From positions 22,356,666 to 22,420,665 of the forward strand of contig NC_090730.1 of NCBI RefSeq assembly GCF_036898095.1: a stretch of DNA of 64,000 bases, in the 5' to 3' direction. The position numbers and the translations under genes are program-made. Below the pieces are notes generated by a model. The model had not been told where the DNA came from, did not search any database, and saw only the letters and a program-made list of their open reading frames with translations. Below are positions 42,685 to 55,974 of this stretch, in pieces (within the stretch, counting starts at the first letter, position 1; every line of letters starts with the position of its first letter). The stretch comes from Palaemon carinicauda (taxonomy: Eukaryota > Arthropoda > Malacostraca > Decapoda > Palaemonidae).

Positions 42685-42859
42685 GTACGATCAGTAAACA
42701 ACCACGCTCAGAACAAACAAGGCATTTAACGCGCATGATGAAAGTGATAAATAATGATATTTACAGTAAAAGCATTTACAAAATATGTTATTACAAATAT
42801 AATTTACCATATCTATATAAAATCATACAGTACATACTGTACGTAGCAAAGCAGGAAAA

Positions 42860-42973
<114 letters not shown>

Positions 42974-43287
42974 TACGTACGTAAATGTAAATTTTAAACA
43001 AAAAAAATATGATAGGTTACAACATGGAGACTTTTAAAACCTTCCCTTTAACTTAATGCATACAGTACTAAACTATAAAACAGGCACAAATATTAAAATG
43101 TTGGAATATTAAAGTAAAAGATAAAGATTGTTACTGTACTCACCACGAAAGAAGTTCAAGAAAAACTTGAATGATGATGGCGATGAATTTGCTGCACAGT
43201 AGAAATGATGATGATGAAGCTGATGATGTCTTCTACTGTGTAGCCAATGATAGTATTTTACGTCTCTTGAGACGGAGGTGTTTATTC

Positions 43288-45121
43288 CTAGGACACCTCT
43301 TCAACTTCTTCAATTTCTTCCGAAGGCGTAGTAGCAGGAGGAACTGGCTCTTTTTTGCGAGGCTGGAAGAACATTGTGATCGGAAGTTGTTGCCGCTGCT
43401 TCTTTTTTTGCTCTAAGAGCATCCTGTAGGGAGTCATGATGTCATCGACCTTGTTGGAGAATTGCATAGAACGAACCATATCCTCGTCCCACTCTTGCAA
43501 CATTTCTTTTACCTCCTTTATATGGTTGCAGACCTTGCAAGCCGTTCTAGTGTTAAGCCCGTTTCTTCGACATTTTCTTGGGTCTCTTCCTGAGTTTCAC
43601 TCTCTTATTCACTTGCCGATTTCGTCAGGTCTTCTAGGTCTGCGTCAGTTAGGGGCTGGGAATGGCAGTCCAACAACTCGTCGACGTCTTCAGTCGTCAT
43701 GTCGCCAAACCCGTCACCTCCAATTATGGCAGCCAACTGTACAGATTTCCGTATTGCAGAGTGTTGAATCTCAGCAGGTGTAAATCCCTCGTCGTCGTAA
43801 ACAATCTCGGGCCACAACTTCTTCCAGCTCGCATTCACGGTTGCAGGTTTCATCTCTTGCAGTGCCTTCTGAATATTCTTCAGGCACGTGGCTATGGTGT
43901 ACTGCCGCCAGTACTCCTTCAAATTAAAATCTTCATCCTCATCCTCTTGGGCAGCATCCACACACGCAACGAGGTCCGCCAAGGTATTCTTCGTGTAGAG
44001 GGCCTTTAACGCCCCGATAACCTACTGGTCCATCGGTTGAAATAATGACGTGGTGTTGGGTGGCAGGAACTCAACCTGAACGCCCTCACGCGACAGGTCA
44101 GTTGCGTGTCCACCAGCGTTATCCATAAGGAGAAGGATCTTGAATGGCAAGCCCTTCTCTACGAGATATTCATTGACTTGCGGGATGAAACACTGGTGGA
44201 ACCAGTTGGAGGTCAGCATCTTTGTAATCCATGCTTTTGGATTATGCATCTAGTACACGGGAAGGAGATTCTTATTCTTATTTTTCAAAGCGCGAGGATT
44301 TTTTGACTTATAAATAAGCCCCGGCTTTAGCAAAAATCCAGCAGCATTGCCACACATCACGAGGGTAACGCGATCCTTGAATGCTTTAAAGCCAGAGGCT
44401 TTGGCTTCCTCTTTGAACAGGAAAGTTTGCGACGGCATTCTCTTCCAAAACAAGCCGGTCTCATCCATATTAAAGACTTGTTCCGTTTGTATCCACCTTC
44501 GGCGATAATATTCTTGAACGTCTGGTTCACGTAAGTTTCAGCAGCGGCAGTGTCAGCCGAAGCAGCCTCGCCATGCAGGGAAACGCTTTTCAGGGCGAAG
44601 CGTTTCTGAAACTTCGCGAACCATCCTTTGCTGGCGGAAAAACGTTGTTTCTGACGCTGGGAATCAGTGGATGTCCCTGGTTGAGGTTCATCTGCATCAT
44701 CATCATCTTCAGCATGGTTGCCGTCGTCGTCTTGAGGTTCCTTTGCAGCAAAATTCTCATACAAGCTCAAAGCCTTTGTTCGGATGGTGTTCGTATCCAA
44801 GGCTATGTTCTTCTTCCGGCAGTCGGCAATCCACACAGCTAAAGCACCTTCCATGCGTACGATCGTTTTATTTCGCGTGGTAACGACTCGCTTTGCTGAT
44901 CTGCTAAAGGTGATTGCAGCCGTCTTTCTAATGTTCGCCTCGTCCTTCTTGATATAGCGAACGGTGGATTCGTTGATTCCAAAATGGCGCGCTGCGGCCG
45001 CGTAACTTCTACCCTCTTTCAACATATCGAGAAGCGTCACCTTCTCAGCAATCGTCATCATCCTTCGGTGGCGTTTAGGCTCACTACCAGCCTTAGTAGA
45101 AGCAGAACGCTTGGGAGGCAT
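43288..45121 (-). pseudogene. Tigger-like transposase, inactivated
   Basis: It is collinear with the intact protein at 15292-17157. The first 211 residues (both HTH regions) are readable from 45121. Visible lesions are a one-base deletion at about 44485, TAG at 44250-44252 (Trp in copy 1), TAG at 44022-44024 (Gly in copy 1), TAA at 43605-43607 (Glu in copy 1) and a one-base deletion at about 43536. Catalytic motifs MDETGLFWKRM, LLMDNAGGHA and LFQPMDQ remain legible in pieces. Confidence 0.9.
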
Positions 45122-46599
45122 TGTACAGTAGGGTTTAACAGGAAGTTCAACAAAAAGTTCAACTTAAAACAGTCACGCACAGCACAGATTAAAGTTCACA
45201 AACTTAAGAACGTCTACTCAGCGATACAGCGTAAGAGAAAGTGGCCGCCGCGAGAACCTAGATGCTGCGGGTTGGAGATGCGGGCAAAACACCAATCACA
45301 GACTATATAACAAAACTTGAGTTCTGATTCATCATATATCAGCGCTTGAACCAATCACAACCCGTCTTATATGATGCGTAGGTTACCAACTCAAAAGTAC
45401 AAGATACCCCGCGTATACTGTACGTACAGTATTAATAATAATAATAATAAATAATGATAATAATACAGTATTAATAATAATAATAATGATAATAATAATA
45501 ACAATAATAATTTTATTAACAACAACAACAATAATAATAATAATAATAACAATAATAATAATAGCTTTACGTATGCTATTTTATGCTTTTGTTGTAGGAT
45601 GTGTGTCTCTCTCTCTCTCTCTCTCGTACGCTTATTCGAAATGTGATTTTTGCAACAAAGAATATTATTGGATGCAGTACTACGTACGTATACATACAAA
45701 AGATTCATGGAAAAGAAGCACATCCATTACATTTGTAGTACAGTAGTAGCCATCAGCAGCCTTACACCATTCTAATATGGTATGACTGCATCTGATTTGC
45801 GTTTCATGTTCGATTTAATTTTACTACGTACTGTATACAGTACTGAATTATCGTATGATCACATTCTCTTTTCGTGTTTTATTTCTTTCTGTGCTGAATT
45901 ATATATCATATGTAATGCAATGAACAATCAGTAAGAGCAGATATTACTAATCATAGTATTAATGGAATTACAGGTAACGAAATATCGTATTTGGGGTCTT
46001 CAGATATCGCGGTATTTTCGAAATTTCCGGAAAATCCGCGATATGTATATATATATGGATTATGGAAAAAACCTGCGAAGTGGTGAATCCGCGATAGTCG
46101 AACCGCGAAGTAGCGAGGGTTCACTGTACTGAGATTGTCTAAGATCGACTCGATACCACTATTGGCACGCGTCATTCTGGGCAAAAGGAATGTGCTCGCC
46201 GACAACTTGAGCAGAGCATCTCAGATAGTGAGTACCGAGTGGTCTTTGGATCATCTAGTAGCCAACAAAGTCTTGACCTTGTGGGGTTCTTCAACAGAAG
46301 ACCTCTTCGCAATGGGCCTGAAGTTCAGGCTCCCGTTGTATTGTTCCCCAGTCCCAGACCCCAAGGCTCTCTGGCTAGATGCATTCCAACAACGGCGGGA
46401 CAACTTCGAGGTTTACGCCTTTCCCCTATTCTGTCTGATGAGGAGGGTACTCAACAAAATTAGAACGTCGGTCAATCTTTCAATGACCCTCATAGCTCCG
46501 CTATGGCATCACGCAGAATGGTTTCCGGACCTTCTGCAACTCCTAACGGAGCCCCCCAAAAAACTCCCTCCCCGATACGATCTACTCAAACAACCTCAT

Positions 46600-47680
46600 A
46601 TTCCACAAAGCCGTAGCTTCGCTACAACTTCATGCCTGGAGACTATCCAGCATCTCCTCTCTCAGAGAGGATTTTCGCAACAAGTTGCAATCAGGATGTC
46701 TGGACACCTGCAAAACTCATCAGCAGCAGTCTACCAGGCAAAGTGGAAAGTCTTCTGTGGTTGTTGTCTTAGAAGGGGCATCTCTCCTCTCGATGCTAAT
46801 ATTCCAGCAAAAGCGGAGTTCCTCGTATATATGCGTGAAGAAATGCGCCTGTTAGTCTCGGCGGTAAAAAGCTATCGCTCAGCCTTAAGCCTCGCCTTTA
46901 GACTAAAAGAAATGGACATTTCTTCATCGCTAGAACTTTCCTTACTCATACGGAGTTATGAACTTACCTGTCCTCAGTCTGAAGTGAGACCTCCCCCATG
47001 GAACGTGGTTCAAGTTCTTAGGTCTCTTAAGAAAGAGACCTCCCAATGGACCATTACGCCAGGCAACAGATCGCCATCTAACTTGGAAGACGGTGTTCCT
47101 GCTAGCTTTGGTTTCGGCCAAACGAGTCGGTGAACTTCATGGTCTCTCATATGACATCGCCCATTCAAGGGGATGGGGAGAGGTAATGTTCTGCTTCGTC
47201 CCAGAGTTTATTGCTAAGACTCAGAACCTGGGAGTAGTGGATCCACGATTTGACTCCTTCCGGATTTCTAGTCTTCGTTCTGTAACAGATGGCCCTGATC
47301 ATCTCTTTCTCAGCCCTGTGAGGATTTTGAGGCTGTTCCTTAAAAGCTGCAGTCCGTCCTCGTGTGCCTGCATTTTCGTCAGCGCAGGAAGGACCAAGAG
47401 GAGGATCACCAAGAATACAATCTCATTATGGATTCGCAAGGTCATAGACCATGCACTGAATCCAGACCCCCCTCCTTCACCTCGCCCCAGATCTCATGAT
47501 GTCAGGGGCGTAGCTACGTTCCTGGCATTCAAGAGAAACTTCTCAGTGATGCAGGTTCTTCAGGCTGGGGTGTGGAAACGTCAAACTACGTTCACATCCC
47601 ACTGCCTGCAAGACGTGACCTACAGGAGACTCGATACGTTTTCTATCTATCCTGTGGTGGCTGCACAACAGCTGGTTTAA
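46600..47680 (+). pseudogene. DIRS tyrosine recombinase, element 3 (dead)
   Basis: The YR N-terminus is in frame with the preceding methyltransferase-like domain (frame 46135-47133) because about 8 bases are missing at the RT end. A frameshift at about 47030-47095 then moves the reading to 47093-47680. Arg (SAKRVGELHGLS) and the HxxR box (HDVRG) are present, but the nucleophile Tyr is Cys (SHCLQD where element 2 has AHYLKD), so the enzyme could not cleave DNA. It ends VVAAQQLV-stop. Confidence 0.75.
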
Positions 47681-48085
47681 TACCTCATGCTCCTTATTGG
47701 ACAAGTAACAGAAGGTTGAGGGCACTGTTACCCAGTTTTAGTCTGCGTGAATGAAGAAGTTTGACTGGCTCTTATTCTTTTCTTCATCCTCCCTTCTCTT
47801 GGGGTAAGCAGCATCCTGGGTTTTCTGCACTAGCTGACCTCAAACCACTGCAGGTTAACCATGCTCCCTTGTGTACTGCACTTAGTATTAAGACTAATAC
47901 TGTTGCGTCCCCATACCCTAGTGAGGTGGTATTGGGGAAGTCTTGGTTACAACAGTTTTTTCCTTCTAAAGACTCGGAATAACTTTACCTAGACGGTCAT
48001 ACTTCTACATATGTCAACACAGCTTGCGTAGGCCGCGGACCGTGTGTAGGAAGGTTTTAGCGAGGTGCAGGGACTCCTTATTTTT

Positions 48086-48163
48086 TATATTCCAGTTACG
48101 GAACAAATGACAAATTTGGAGATAATTTTTATTTTTCCTAACTATACAAACTTTAGCTATTTA
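48086..48163 (+). repeat. ICR of DIRS element 3
   Basis: TATATTCCAGTTACGGAACA-AAT-GACAAATTTGGAGATAA holds complements of the left end (36762 on) and right end (48370-48407), joined at AAT 48106-48108. Confidence 0.88.
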
Positions 48164-48410
48164 TACAAACTTGCCCGCCAGCCCGATCCCCTTAAAGTCT
48201 TGCCTACAAGTAAAGTGAGCTAAATCACAGGTGTGTGAGTGGGAGAGGTAGCAAGCTACCTCCTCCTATCCCCCGCTAACTAGCGGTGCAGGTAGTTAAC
48301 CCTTGCTAAACTTTAATGGCTCGTCCTTTCAGCTATGCCGAAAGTAAAACCCATAATAAAGAAGGTTTGTATCGTTGGGAAAAATACAAATTATCTACAA
48401 ATTTGTCATA

Positions 48411-49500
48411 TTGGTACGTGCTGTTTGTCAACTGTTGTCGGTATCATAACAAAGGAATTTCCCTTGACATAATGCTAATGTCCCCAGCCTTTTCAAGGTA
48501 GAAGTGTTACAATTTTACATATTGCAGGAATCTCATCCATCTGTCTTGCCTCAGATTGAAACCGTCACTACCTTGACCCCGTCTATGTTGACTGAAAGGC
48601 TTGCAGCCAAACACATTACATCTACGGCTTTGGAGGTTTCGAACACGGAGGCCGTAGTAATGTCGACCCTTCAAGCTGCATTATGATTAAACCACTGGTC
48701 AGGGACAATGGGATATTTCAAGTGAATACCACTCAGACATGGAAAAAAAGAGGCAGTTCAAGGCCTTCAATCTATGTCAGGAGCTAAATCAGTGGAGTTT
48801 TTGGATCCGGAAGAAGATGTGGTGGCCTCCAAGTTTGCGAGGCAAGTAGACGAGATAGATGTACTGAACTTGAGAAATTCGTCACTCAAAGAACTGTCCC
48901 TGTCTCCCTTGGAGTAGATAAAACTTATGGCTGAGAAGTGGAGGATGTTGAACCAAGATTCACTTCTCCACTGAGTGGTGTCATTTAGGAGACCATAAAC
49001 CTCCTACTTGAACATTCGTTTCAGGTTATATCCCCCTCCTAGACAAACTTCGGGTCTAGCTTCTAAACCAGAGTCGAATAGGAGTGACTAAAAGCCACAC
49101 CGTGAACATCGCGAAACCTACTGATTTTAGTCATCTTTTTCGTCAACGAAGGGCTCAGAAACCCAATCATAGAGATAGGGTAGGCAAGGGCCTCGCTCAC
49201 GCTAGGGCCGGTAATTCCCCTATTCTGCCATCACCAGTGAGGGAATGGCTGATAGATAGATGGATTAGATGGCAATTTCACTGGGCAGACCAGTGTACGG
49301 TGAATATTCTTCGGTTCGGTTATTGCTTCCTGTTCACCAGTTCTCCTCCTCCTCCCATTCCAGCTCCAAGGACGATGTCTTTTTATCACCTAGGAACAAA
49401 GAAAGACCTCCCTCAGACTTTTCAGCTTACGTATCAAAGGTCTTCAGTATGTTTTTACTTGAACCTGTGATTACTGCTCAACAAGCGGTGTACTAGTGAC
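48411..49500 (+). pseudogene. gag, RT-start and YR-end remnants of element 6, right part
   Basis: gag-like sequence (for example the position corresponding to LSPLE...KWRMLNQDSLL near 48900-48975) is followed by a basic stretch. A frame reading WIRWQFHWADQCTVNILRFG (about 49260-49320) matches the RT N-terminus of the other elements (HWQAWKAHGAEPWTVSVLKEG). At about 49400 the sequence jumps to the YR C-terminus. No protein could be made. Confidence 0.6.
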
Positions 49501-50556
49501 CCTAACCTCTTTACAAAACCAAAAGTATCATGTGTAAGCTAGTAGTTAGAATGCATTTCTATGTTTACAGTGAAAGAATCTGTGCCTTTTCCTCTCTTCT
49601 TCCCCCTCCATTGGGGTATAGGTGTTGGAATTCTATGTACCCGGATGGATGTAGATACAGGAAAGCTTCACCTTTAGTGAACAGATTTTCCATTGTTGTT
49701 AAACAAAAGTGTTCATTACACCATCCTCCTTAAGAGGGGGAAGATACATATGCACAGGCAAACCCATCAAATTTTTTATGCCATACTTAACAGACTTACT
49801 AGTCTAAGAAAGAGAGGTTTTTCTTTGCAACAGCCTTGGTTTCATGGGCCGTGAACCTGACGGTACTTTTGACCCTGGTTTGCTAGGTTTCTAGGATGCT
49901 ATTCTCCGCACCTCATCCGGTCTGAAATTACCGACCTCAGGAGTTGAGGCAGCTACTTTGGTTATAGAGACTTCCTCCTACTTAAGGATGAGTCATATTA
50001 AAGAACTGAGGTTTGCATTCATGTAGGTGTAACTCACAAATTTTAAAAGTAATTTGTATTTTTCCTAACTACAAACCTGAGCCCTTCAACTCAACTTCTC
50101 GTCTTCACCTCCAAAGAAAGTTCAAGACCAAATCAAAGTGACTGTTCAGTGCACTGGCAAGAAGGGCTGGGCTTTTCAACCACTGGTTGGTAATTCTACC
50201 TACTGCTGACACCTCTTTATAAGTTTTAATTGCCGAGCTCTAGCTGCACTTGACTTAATGTCCTATTAAAGGACTCAGGTTGGTATAATTAGAAAAAATA
50301 CAGATTTCTTTCAGAATTTGTGATATTTACATTGAAATTATTTATTGTACTGGGTTGAATTTTCCTTGATGTTAAGAAGTTTATCATAGTTTTCCTGCTA
50401 TAAAGATTTTCATGTTGAAAAAAATTTCATGCACTGTGAATTCTTATTTCTGGTGAAAGCAATAGACATCGTGATGTATTTTTTAAATTTACTCTGAAAA
50501 TTTTACAGATTCTTTTGGAAGGAATTTTTTCATTTAGAGTAATACTTTCATTTCAG

Positions 50557-50779
50557 ACTTCTGGTCAACTGTATCCAATAGAGCTGAATGAAGAGCTGGA
50601 ACTTGGGATATTTGGAAAGAAAAGTGGAATTAGCTCAGCACAGTTGTCTGCGTGTTGTGTTGCTGTTATTATAGTCCTTGACACAGGAGTTTTAATGGTT
50701 GCTCACACAAAATTCCCTGGAATGTTATCAATTTTATGCCAACCTCAGGAATCGACTGTTTGGTCTGGAGTTGTTAAAG
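50557..50779 (+). CDS. Probable second coding exon of the unidentified host gene
   Basis: The acceptor is AATACTTTCATTTCAG at 50556; an alternative at 50508 (AAATTTTACAG) would add 16 residues in the same frame. The exon encodes TSGQLYPIELNEELELGIFG, then KKSGISSAQLSACCVAVIIV, a hydrophobic stretch, then LDTGVLMVAHTKFPGMLSIL, and ends at donor AAAG|GTATTA (50780), phase 1. The in-frame phase-0 join to the exon at 34762-34947 and the AT-rich host-like composition support one gene. The family was not recognised. Further exons must lie downstream, but none could be identified in the window. Confidence 0.5.
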
Positions 50780-51832
50780 GTATTAATTGCAGTTTTGTAG
50801 AGGGATTGTATAGAGTATTGTTAGCATTAGTATTTAAGGTGGGTTATTAGTACACTCAAGGTATAAGAATTGTGTGTAAGCTGTTAATACAGGTATTTTG
50901 AGACACCTGTAATGTATGAAGGTATTCAGCCTCAGTATATTTATTTTTTTCATTTTTCACAATTTTTTTTTCATAAAGTGTTTATTGTCCATTAATTATA
51001 TATTAACTAATTGTACTTTCACAAATAGAAATATTTGTTTTGCAAAGCCCTGTACTTGCAGTGATCACTTACAATGATATGATTCGCTCCAATTTAATTA
51101 ATTATTAACTAATTGTACTTTCACAAATAGAAATATTTGTTTTGCAAAGCCCTGTACTTGCAGTGATCACTTACAATGATTTGATTCACTCCAATTTTAA
51201 GAATTTGGATGTCTCTTATCATCACAGATCTCAGTCAGTCCAGTACTAAACTGAGCCCCACTACTTCAAATATCCTTTCAAGGGCCAAGACTAGGCTTTT
51301 CTATAATCAAACACTTAAGCCAGCATTTAAGACTTGAACCATTCATGTCAGCCAGATAATAGGATATAAGCTTCACAAGAGAAAAGACCAGAGTTGTAAA
51401 AATGTAATTCAAATGCATTAGGGTTCTAAGAATTTAAACCCATACTTCTCTTTTGAACAAGAAGCAAACCTGCAAGTCAGGTGTTGGCCAATAGAGCAAG
51501 GTTTTCATGTAGATAGAAAATTTTGGTTGACAATTTGTCTTCTCCATCCTTTGAGGCTCCTGAGATGAGAGCCAGATACCACAAATCCATTAAGAATGAG
51601 GTGCCATGGACCCCTATCAGGAAGTTAAAAGGGAGGGATATTCTTCACTTGGACAGAAAAACAAGGACTAGAAATTGTGGAAAGTTGTCTAAAGAAATCA
51701 ATATAGTTTTTGATAATGTTAGCAGTAAAGATCAATCCCAGGGCATTGAATTTTTTCCTATGGATTGAGAATGTTTGTGCTAAGATATTTAAAGCTCATT
51801 AGAGGAATACATTATTAATTCTCCCAAATAAT
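50780..51832. other. Intron sequence with a 102-bp tandem duplication
   Basis: ATTAACTAATTGTACTTTCA begins at 51002 and again at 51104, giving two 102-base units to about 51205. An 81-codon frame at 51523-51768 has no recognisable homology and is not called. Confidence 0.6.
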
Positions 51833-52010
51833 ATTTGTTCCGACACAGATACAAACCTTCGCTATTTATAGGGTATTAATTTCAACAACGCTGAAAACCA
51901 CCCAAGATCATTTTAGTGAGGGATAATTACCCCATCTGCTAGTTAGCGGGTGGGGGTTGGGGTAGACTAGCTATCCCGCTTATTCACAATTGTTGGTTGA
52001 GTAACCACGG
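51833..52010 (+). repeat. Left ITR of DIRS element 4
   Basis: Its reverse complement occupies about 59755-60004, for example CTGCTAACTAGCGGATGGGT against TGCTAGTTAGCGGGTGGG. Confidence 0.8.
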
Positions 52011-52087
52011 TAAACAAACTGCCTTAGCTTTATTACTTTTTCTTTTTCTTTTGTGTGTATCGGTGTGTGTATGGTTATTGTCCCACT

Positions 52088-55000
52088 ATGCGGACATGTC
52101 CAGGGATTGAAGGCCGCCGCTGCGGCACCTTCATGTCGTCCGTGGAGACGGACCCACACCCTTTATGCCCGGCTTTCCGGGGAACTCGGTGTTTGCGGGA
52201 CAACACCTGTTCCGAGTGTAGGGAGTGGCCTGCCTCTCAGTGGGAGAGGTTTGCAAGTAAGAAGAAGTCTAAACACGAATCTTCGCTTTCGGGGTCTTCC
52301 TTGAAATCAAAGAAATCGCGGGCTTCTGCTTCCTCTACGCCCAAATCTCTGCCCAAAGCTAATCCTCGACCAGGCCCTTCCGGGGCACGGTCAAGCAGTA
52401 GCGCAGGGCTTGTGACTCCAGGTCAACCCTGTGGGATAGACGAAGGTGGTGGCTCCCCTAGTGAGTTGGCTCCTTCTCTTCCCCCAGGGAGCGCCTGTTC
52501 TTTTCCAGACCTTTTGTCTTTATGGCCATCGCTGGGCGTCGATGGTCCCCCTACGAAGGAAGTTCTCCTCGAACTCCTCCAAAGGGGAGCAGAGAGAAGG
52601 CGGTCATCTCCTTCCTCTGCGGAGGTCAATCCTCCTCTTCTGGGCGCAGGCGCTGTTGCCCATCGGTCAGGCCGAGAGTCTGGCTCCGATGCCGAGGAGT
52701 TAGCTAATCCACCAAGGGCGGTGGCAGGGCTCTCTCCAAGGCAAGCTTCCCCTTTCGGGGGAACATATCTCTCATTCGCGAGAGAAGATTGCCTTTGTGC
52801 ATCGGCAATCTCCTTACGCTTTAGGTTCTCCTCCAGGGGCGGAATGAGAACCTTGTTTTAAGCGTAGTTCTCCTTAGGGGTGAACTCTCCTCCCCTGCAG
52901 AGGAATTATCTGTTGACCTTAATTAGTCTCCCCCTCGGGCGGAGTCTGTTGAACGTTCCTCTCCGGAGGTTCGTAGAGTGGAGGGGTGGGTAACCCTTCT
53001 CCACCCCGGACGTTCTCCTCCTCGGGCTGTGAGGAGACGTATTTTTTAACCTCCTGGTTCTCCACACGTTGACCCTTCGGGGTCTTGTGACGATCACCCT
53101 TTGGACTGGCGTGATCGTGAGGCTTCGGGCTCTTGTCATGTTGATCCTGCGGGTTCTCATGACAGCAGGAGTCCTTCGGGTCTCCGTCGCGCTGAACCTT
53201 CGGGCTCTCGCGACTTGAAACCTTTGGGTTTCTGTTACGCTGAACCCTCTGGCTCTCGTAACGACAGTAACGTTGAACCTCCGGGTTTTCGTACCGTCAG
53301 TCACGTTAATCCTTCGGGATCTCGTGACAGAGGAACCTCGATTCCTCGTTACGTTGACCCTTCGGGGTCTCGTAACCTGAGTTACGCTAAACCCTTGGGC
53401 TCTCGTAACTCTAGTCGCGCTAACACTTCGTTGTATCGTGACAGAGAAACTCCGGTTTCTCATTGCGTTGATCCTTCGGGTTCGCACAACAGAGTTCACG
53501 CTCAACTTTCGGGTTCTCGTGACCAAAGTCATTCTTTTTATGACAGAGAGTTTTCAAACTCTGGTTGTGTTGATCGTTCGCGCTCACACAACACAAGCTA
53601 TCGTGAAACTTCGGGTGAGCGTAGCAGTGAGCTCTCTCACCAACCTGAAAGCTCTCGTGCACGACCAAGTTGGCGCGCATGGCCAAATCGGCGTGCACGG
53701 CCAAATCGGCGCGCACGAGCTTATCGGCGTGCACGGCTGTCTTGGCGCGCGCAAACAAAATGGCGATCATGGCGCACCATATGCGCGAACATCCTGTTGC
53801 TCGCCATGCGCGCGAACATCCTGTTGCGTGCCATGCGTGCGAACAACCTACTGCGCGCGAACAACACACTGCGCGCCATACATGCGAGCAACCTTATGCG
53901 AGCCAGGTATGCGAACATCCTCATGCGCTCCACGAGCGCGAAAAAGGTGCGCTCAATCGGGAAGGACGCGCGCACGAGCTCCTCTCCGCCTCCCAACAGT
54001 TCGGCGTAAGAGCGCACGACCATCTTAGCGCTCACAATCAGTCTCTTGAGCCCCTTAGGCCTCAACAGAAACAACAGTCGCCTGCGCGACCGAGGCCAGA
54101 CCCTATCCCTAAAGGTAGGCCTGTGCCGATCTCGCCTGTAGGGAAGCCTCCATCAAACAAGAGGGTTAGGAAACCTACCCAGGTTCCTAAACCAAGGGAG
54201 CAGTTCTTTCCTAAGGACCTTCCTCTTAGTTCCTCAGGAGCCCGTTACCCCCCGTGGCTTAGCCCCTTATTCAATGTAATGCGCCAAGCCATGAAAGGAG
54301 TCGGTCCCCCGCTCCCAGTCCTTAGGCGACACACCTAGGATTCCCTTGTCGCATCCTCTCTTCCCAGGGTCCTCTCCTCCCTCCAATCCTAGGAGGAGTT
54401 CAGAAGATCTGCGGGTCCTTCAGGCAAGGGGAGACGGTCATCCCCTCGCAAAAGACCTCTGGAGGAGATTAGGCATGAACCTCAGGGTAGCCCCCTGCAG
54501 TTCAAGACGCCACAGGCCAGGCCAAAGTGGAAAAGGAAAAGGATTCGTCCTTCACCCCCCCAAGGAGGATAGGGTTACTTCCTATGGAGACTCCTTCTGT
54601 CCTATACCGGTCGAGATAGTGTCCAAGGAGGCACGACCTGCGACCGGATGGGACTCGCCCCGTACGGCAATGGACTTACATTCCACCCGTAAGCCGACGG
54701 AGTCCTCTAGGCCCTTGGGGACAGAGGACCTTCGGCCTCGTGGGAGGGAACCGAAGGATTTGTTCACCATCCCCAAATCCTCGACTAGGCTTCCTTCCTC
54801 ATTGCCTCCCAGGCAGCCGGAAGCGACACCTCCCCGGTAGTCTCCCTATCTCCAGTTTATACAGTTGACGACTTCGACCCACTTTGGGCTCCTATGGATG
54901 AGAGCTCGGACGTGGAAGGGCAGAGCGATCTCGAGGACGACACTTCTGCCAGCAGCCGCTAGCCCTAAGCTTACGGAGGATGAGAGGAAGGAGTCGAAAC

Positions 55001-55971
55001 ATGCCTTCTGGCAGGTCCTAGCCTGCATCCGTTCCATCAATGGACTTCCAGATCCATCAGCAGCCCCTCTAGATGGAAAAGAAACGGTCCTTGACCAGTT
55101 CTATGGCACTCAGAAACCTCATAGGACCAGTGCAGCTTTACCCTGGTCAAAGGGGTTGAAGAGTGCCAAACAGAAGGCAGTGTCCCAGGCAACTGGGTCC
55201 ACCTCTTCTCTCTGCTCCAACTCGTCCTCCAAGCTCCTACCTCCTCCATACGTGTTTCAGAGGAGGTACTAAGAGATCCTCGGGGAATCTCTTCCAACGC
55301 TGCCTCTCGACCATTCTATAGAGGCACTCTCGAAGGCCACCCCCTTCGAGAAACTTACGGGACTTCCCGAGAAACTTACGGGACTTCCAATCTCCTATTC
55401 GGTTTCTGAAATCCTAAACCAGGAGAAGGTGTTGAAGTACGCCATGCAGGCTACTTCGTGACTGGATTTCTGGTTAGGATCCTTAGGACAACTGATGCGG
55501 TCTAAAGACCTGTCTCGGGAGTCCTCCAGGAAGTCTTTGGAGACTTTCCTATTGTCTGACACTCGGGCCATTGAGTTCCTCTCCCATCAGGTAGTGAACC
55601 TTTGGGCCAACACTATCCTGAAGAGGAGAGATGCTGTCATAGGCAAGTTCTATAGACATCTCCCTCAGGCCGAAGTAGCGAGACTAAGAACTGCTCCTTT
55701 CGAGGGCAATTGTTTGTTCCATCCCGAGGATGTCGAGCAGGTGGCAGAGAGGTGGAGGAAGTCCAGTCAGGACTCCCTCATCCAAAAGGTCTTAACAGCT
55801 AGACCTTACCCCTCTAAGCCACTGTGGAAAGCACAGCAAAACCCACAGCCGAAAAGGGCTAGAGACCCAAAACAGCAGGGTAAAAAGGGTGCAAAGCAGG
55901 CCTTTCACAGCAAAAAGTCCTTTTGTGGAGGAAAGGGTAAGAAGGGATCTGGCCGAGGCCAGTCCCAATAA
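52088..55971 (+). pseudogene. DIRS Gag-like protein, element 4 (frameshifted)
   Basis: It starts MRTCPGIEGRRCG at 52088 with the shared Cys/His domain, but one zinc-ligand Cys is Phe (CPAF where element 3 has CPAC). The first frame ends at 52861. Next comes a repeat-rich part (53101-54009) of units such as EPSGSRD, and then Arg/Ala-rich units (NILLRAMRAN). The C-terminal domain is in the frames 54865-55272 and 55495-55971 (HAFWQVLACIRSINGLP, NTILKRRDAVIGKF, VAERWRKSSQDSLI). It is interrupted by TAA at 55270-55272, a TGA near 55460 and a 21-base duplication (GAGAAACTTACGGGACTTCC twice, about 55350-55390). The end is Lys/Gly-rich. Confidence 0.7.
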
Positions 55972-55974
55972 GAC

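Noticed and set aside
51523..51768. 81-codon open frame between the host exon and DIRS element 4.
   Set aside because: It has no convincing splice sites, no recognisable domain and a length expected by chance in AT-rich DNA.
52906..53532. 208-codon minus-strand frame with VTRTRRINVT-like repeats.
   Set aside because: It is the antisense shadow of the repeat-rich Gag region. Periodic DNA leaves several frames open.
53101..54009. 302-codon frame with PSGSRD-type repeats as an independent gene.
   Set aside because: It lies in the expected middle of the DIRS element 4 Gag, so it is treated as part of that pseudogene.
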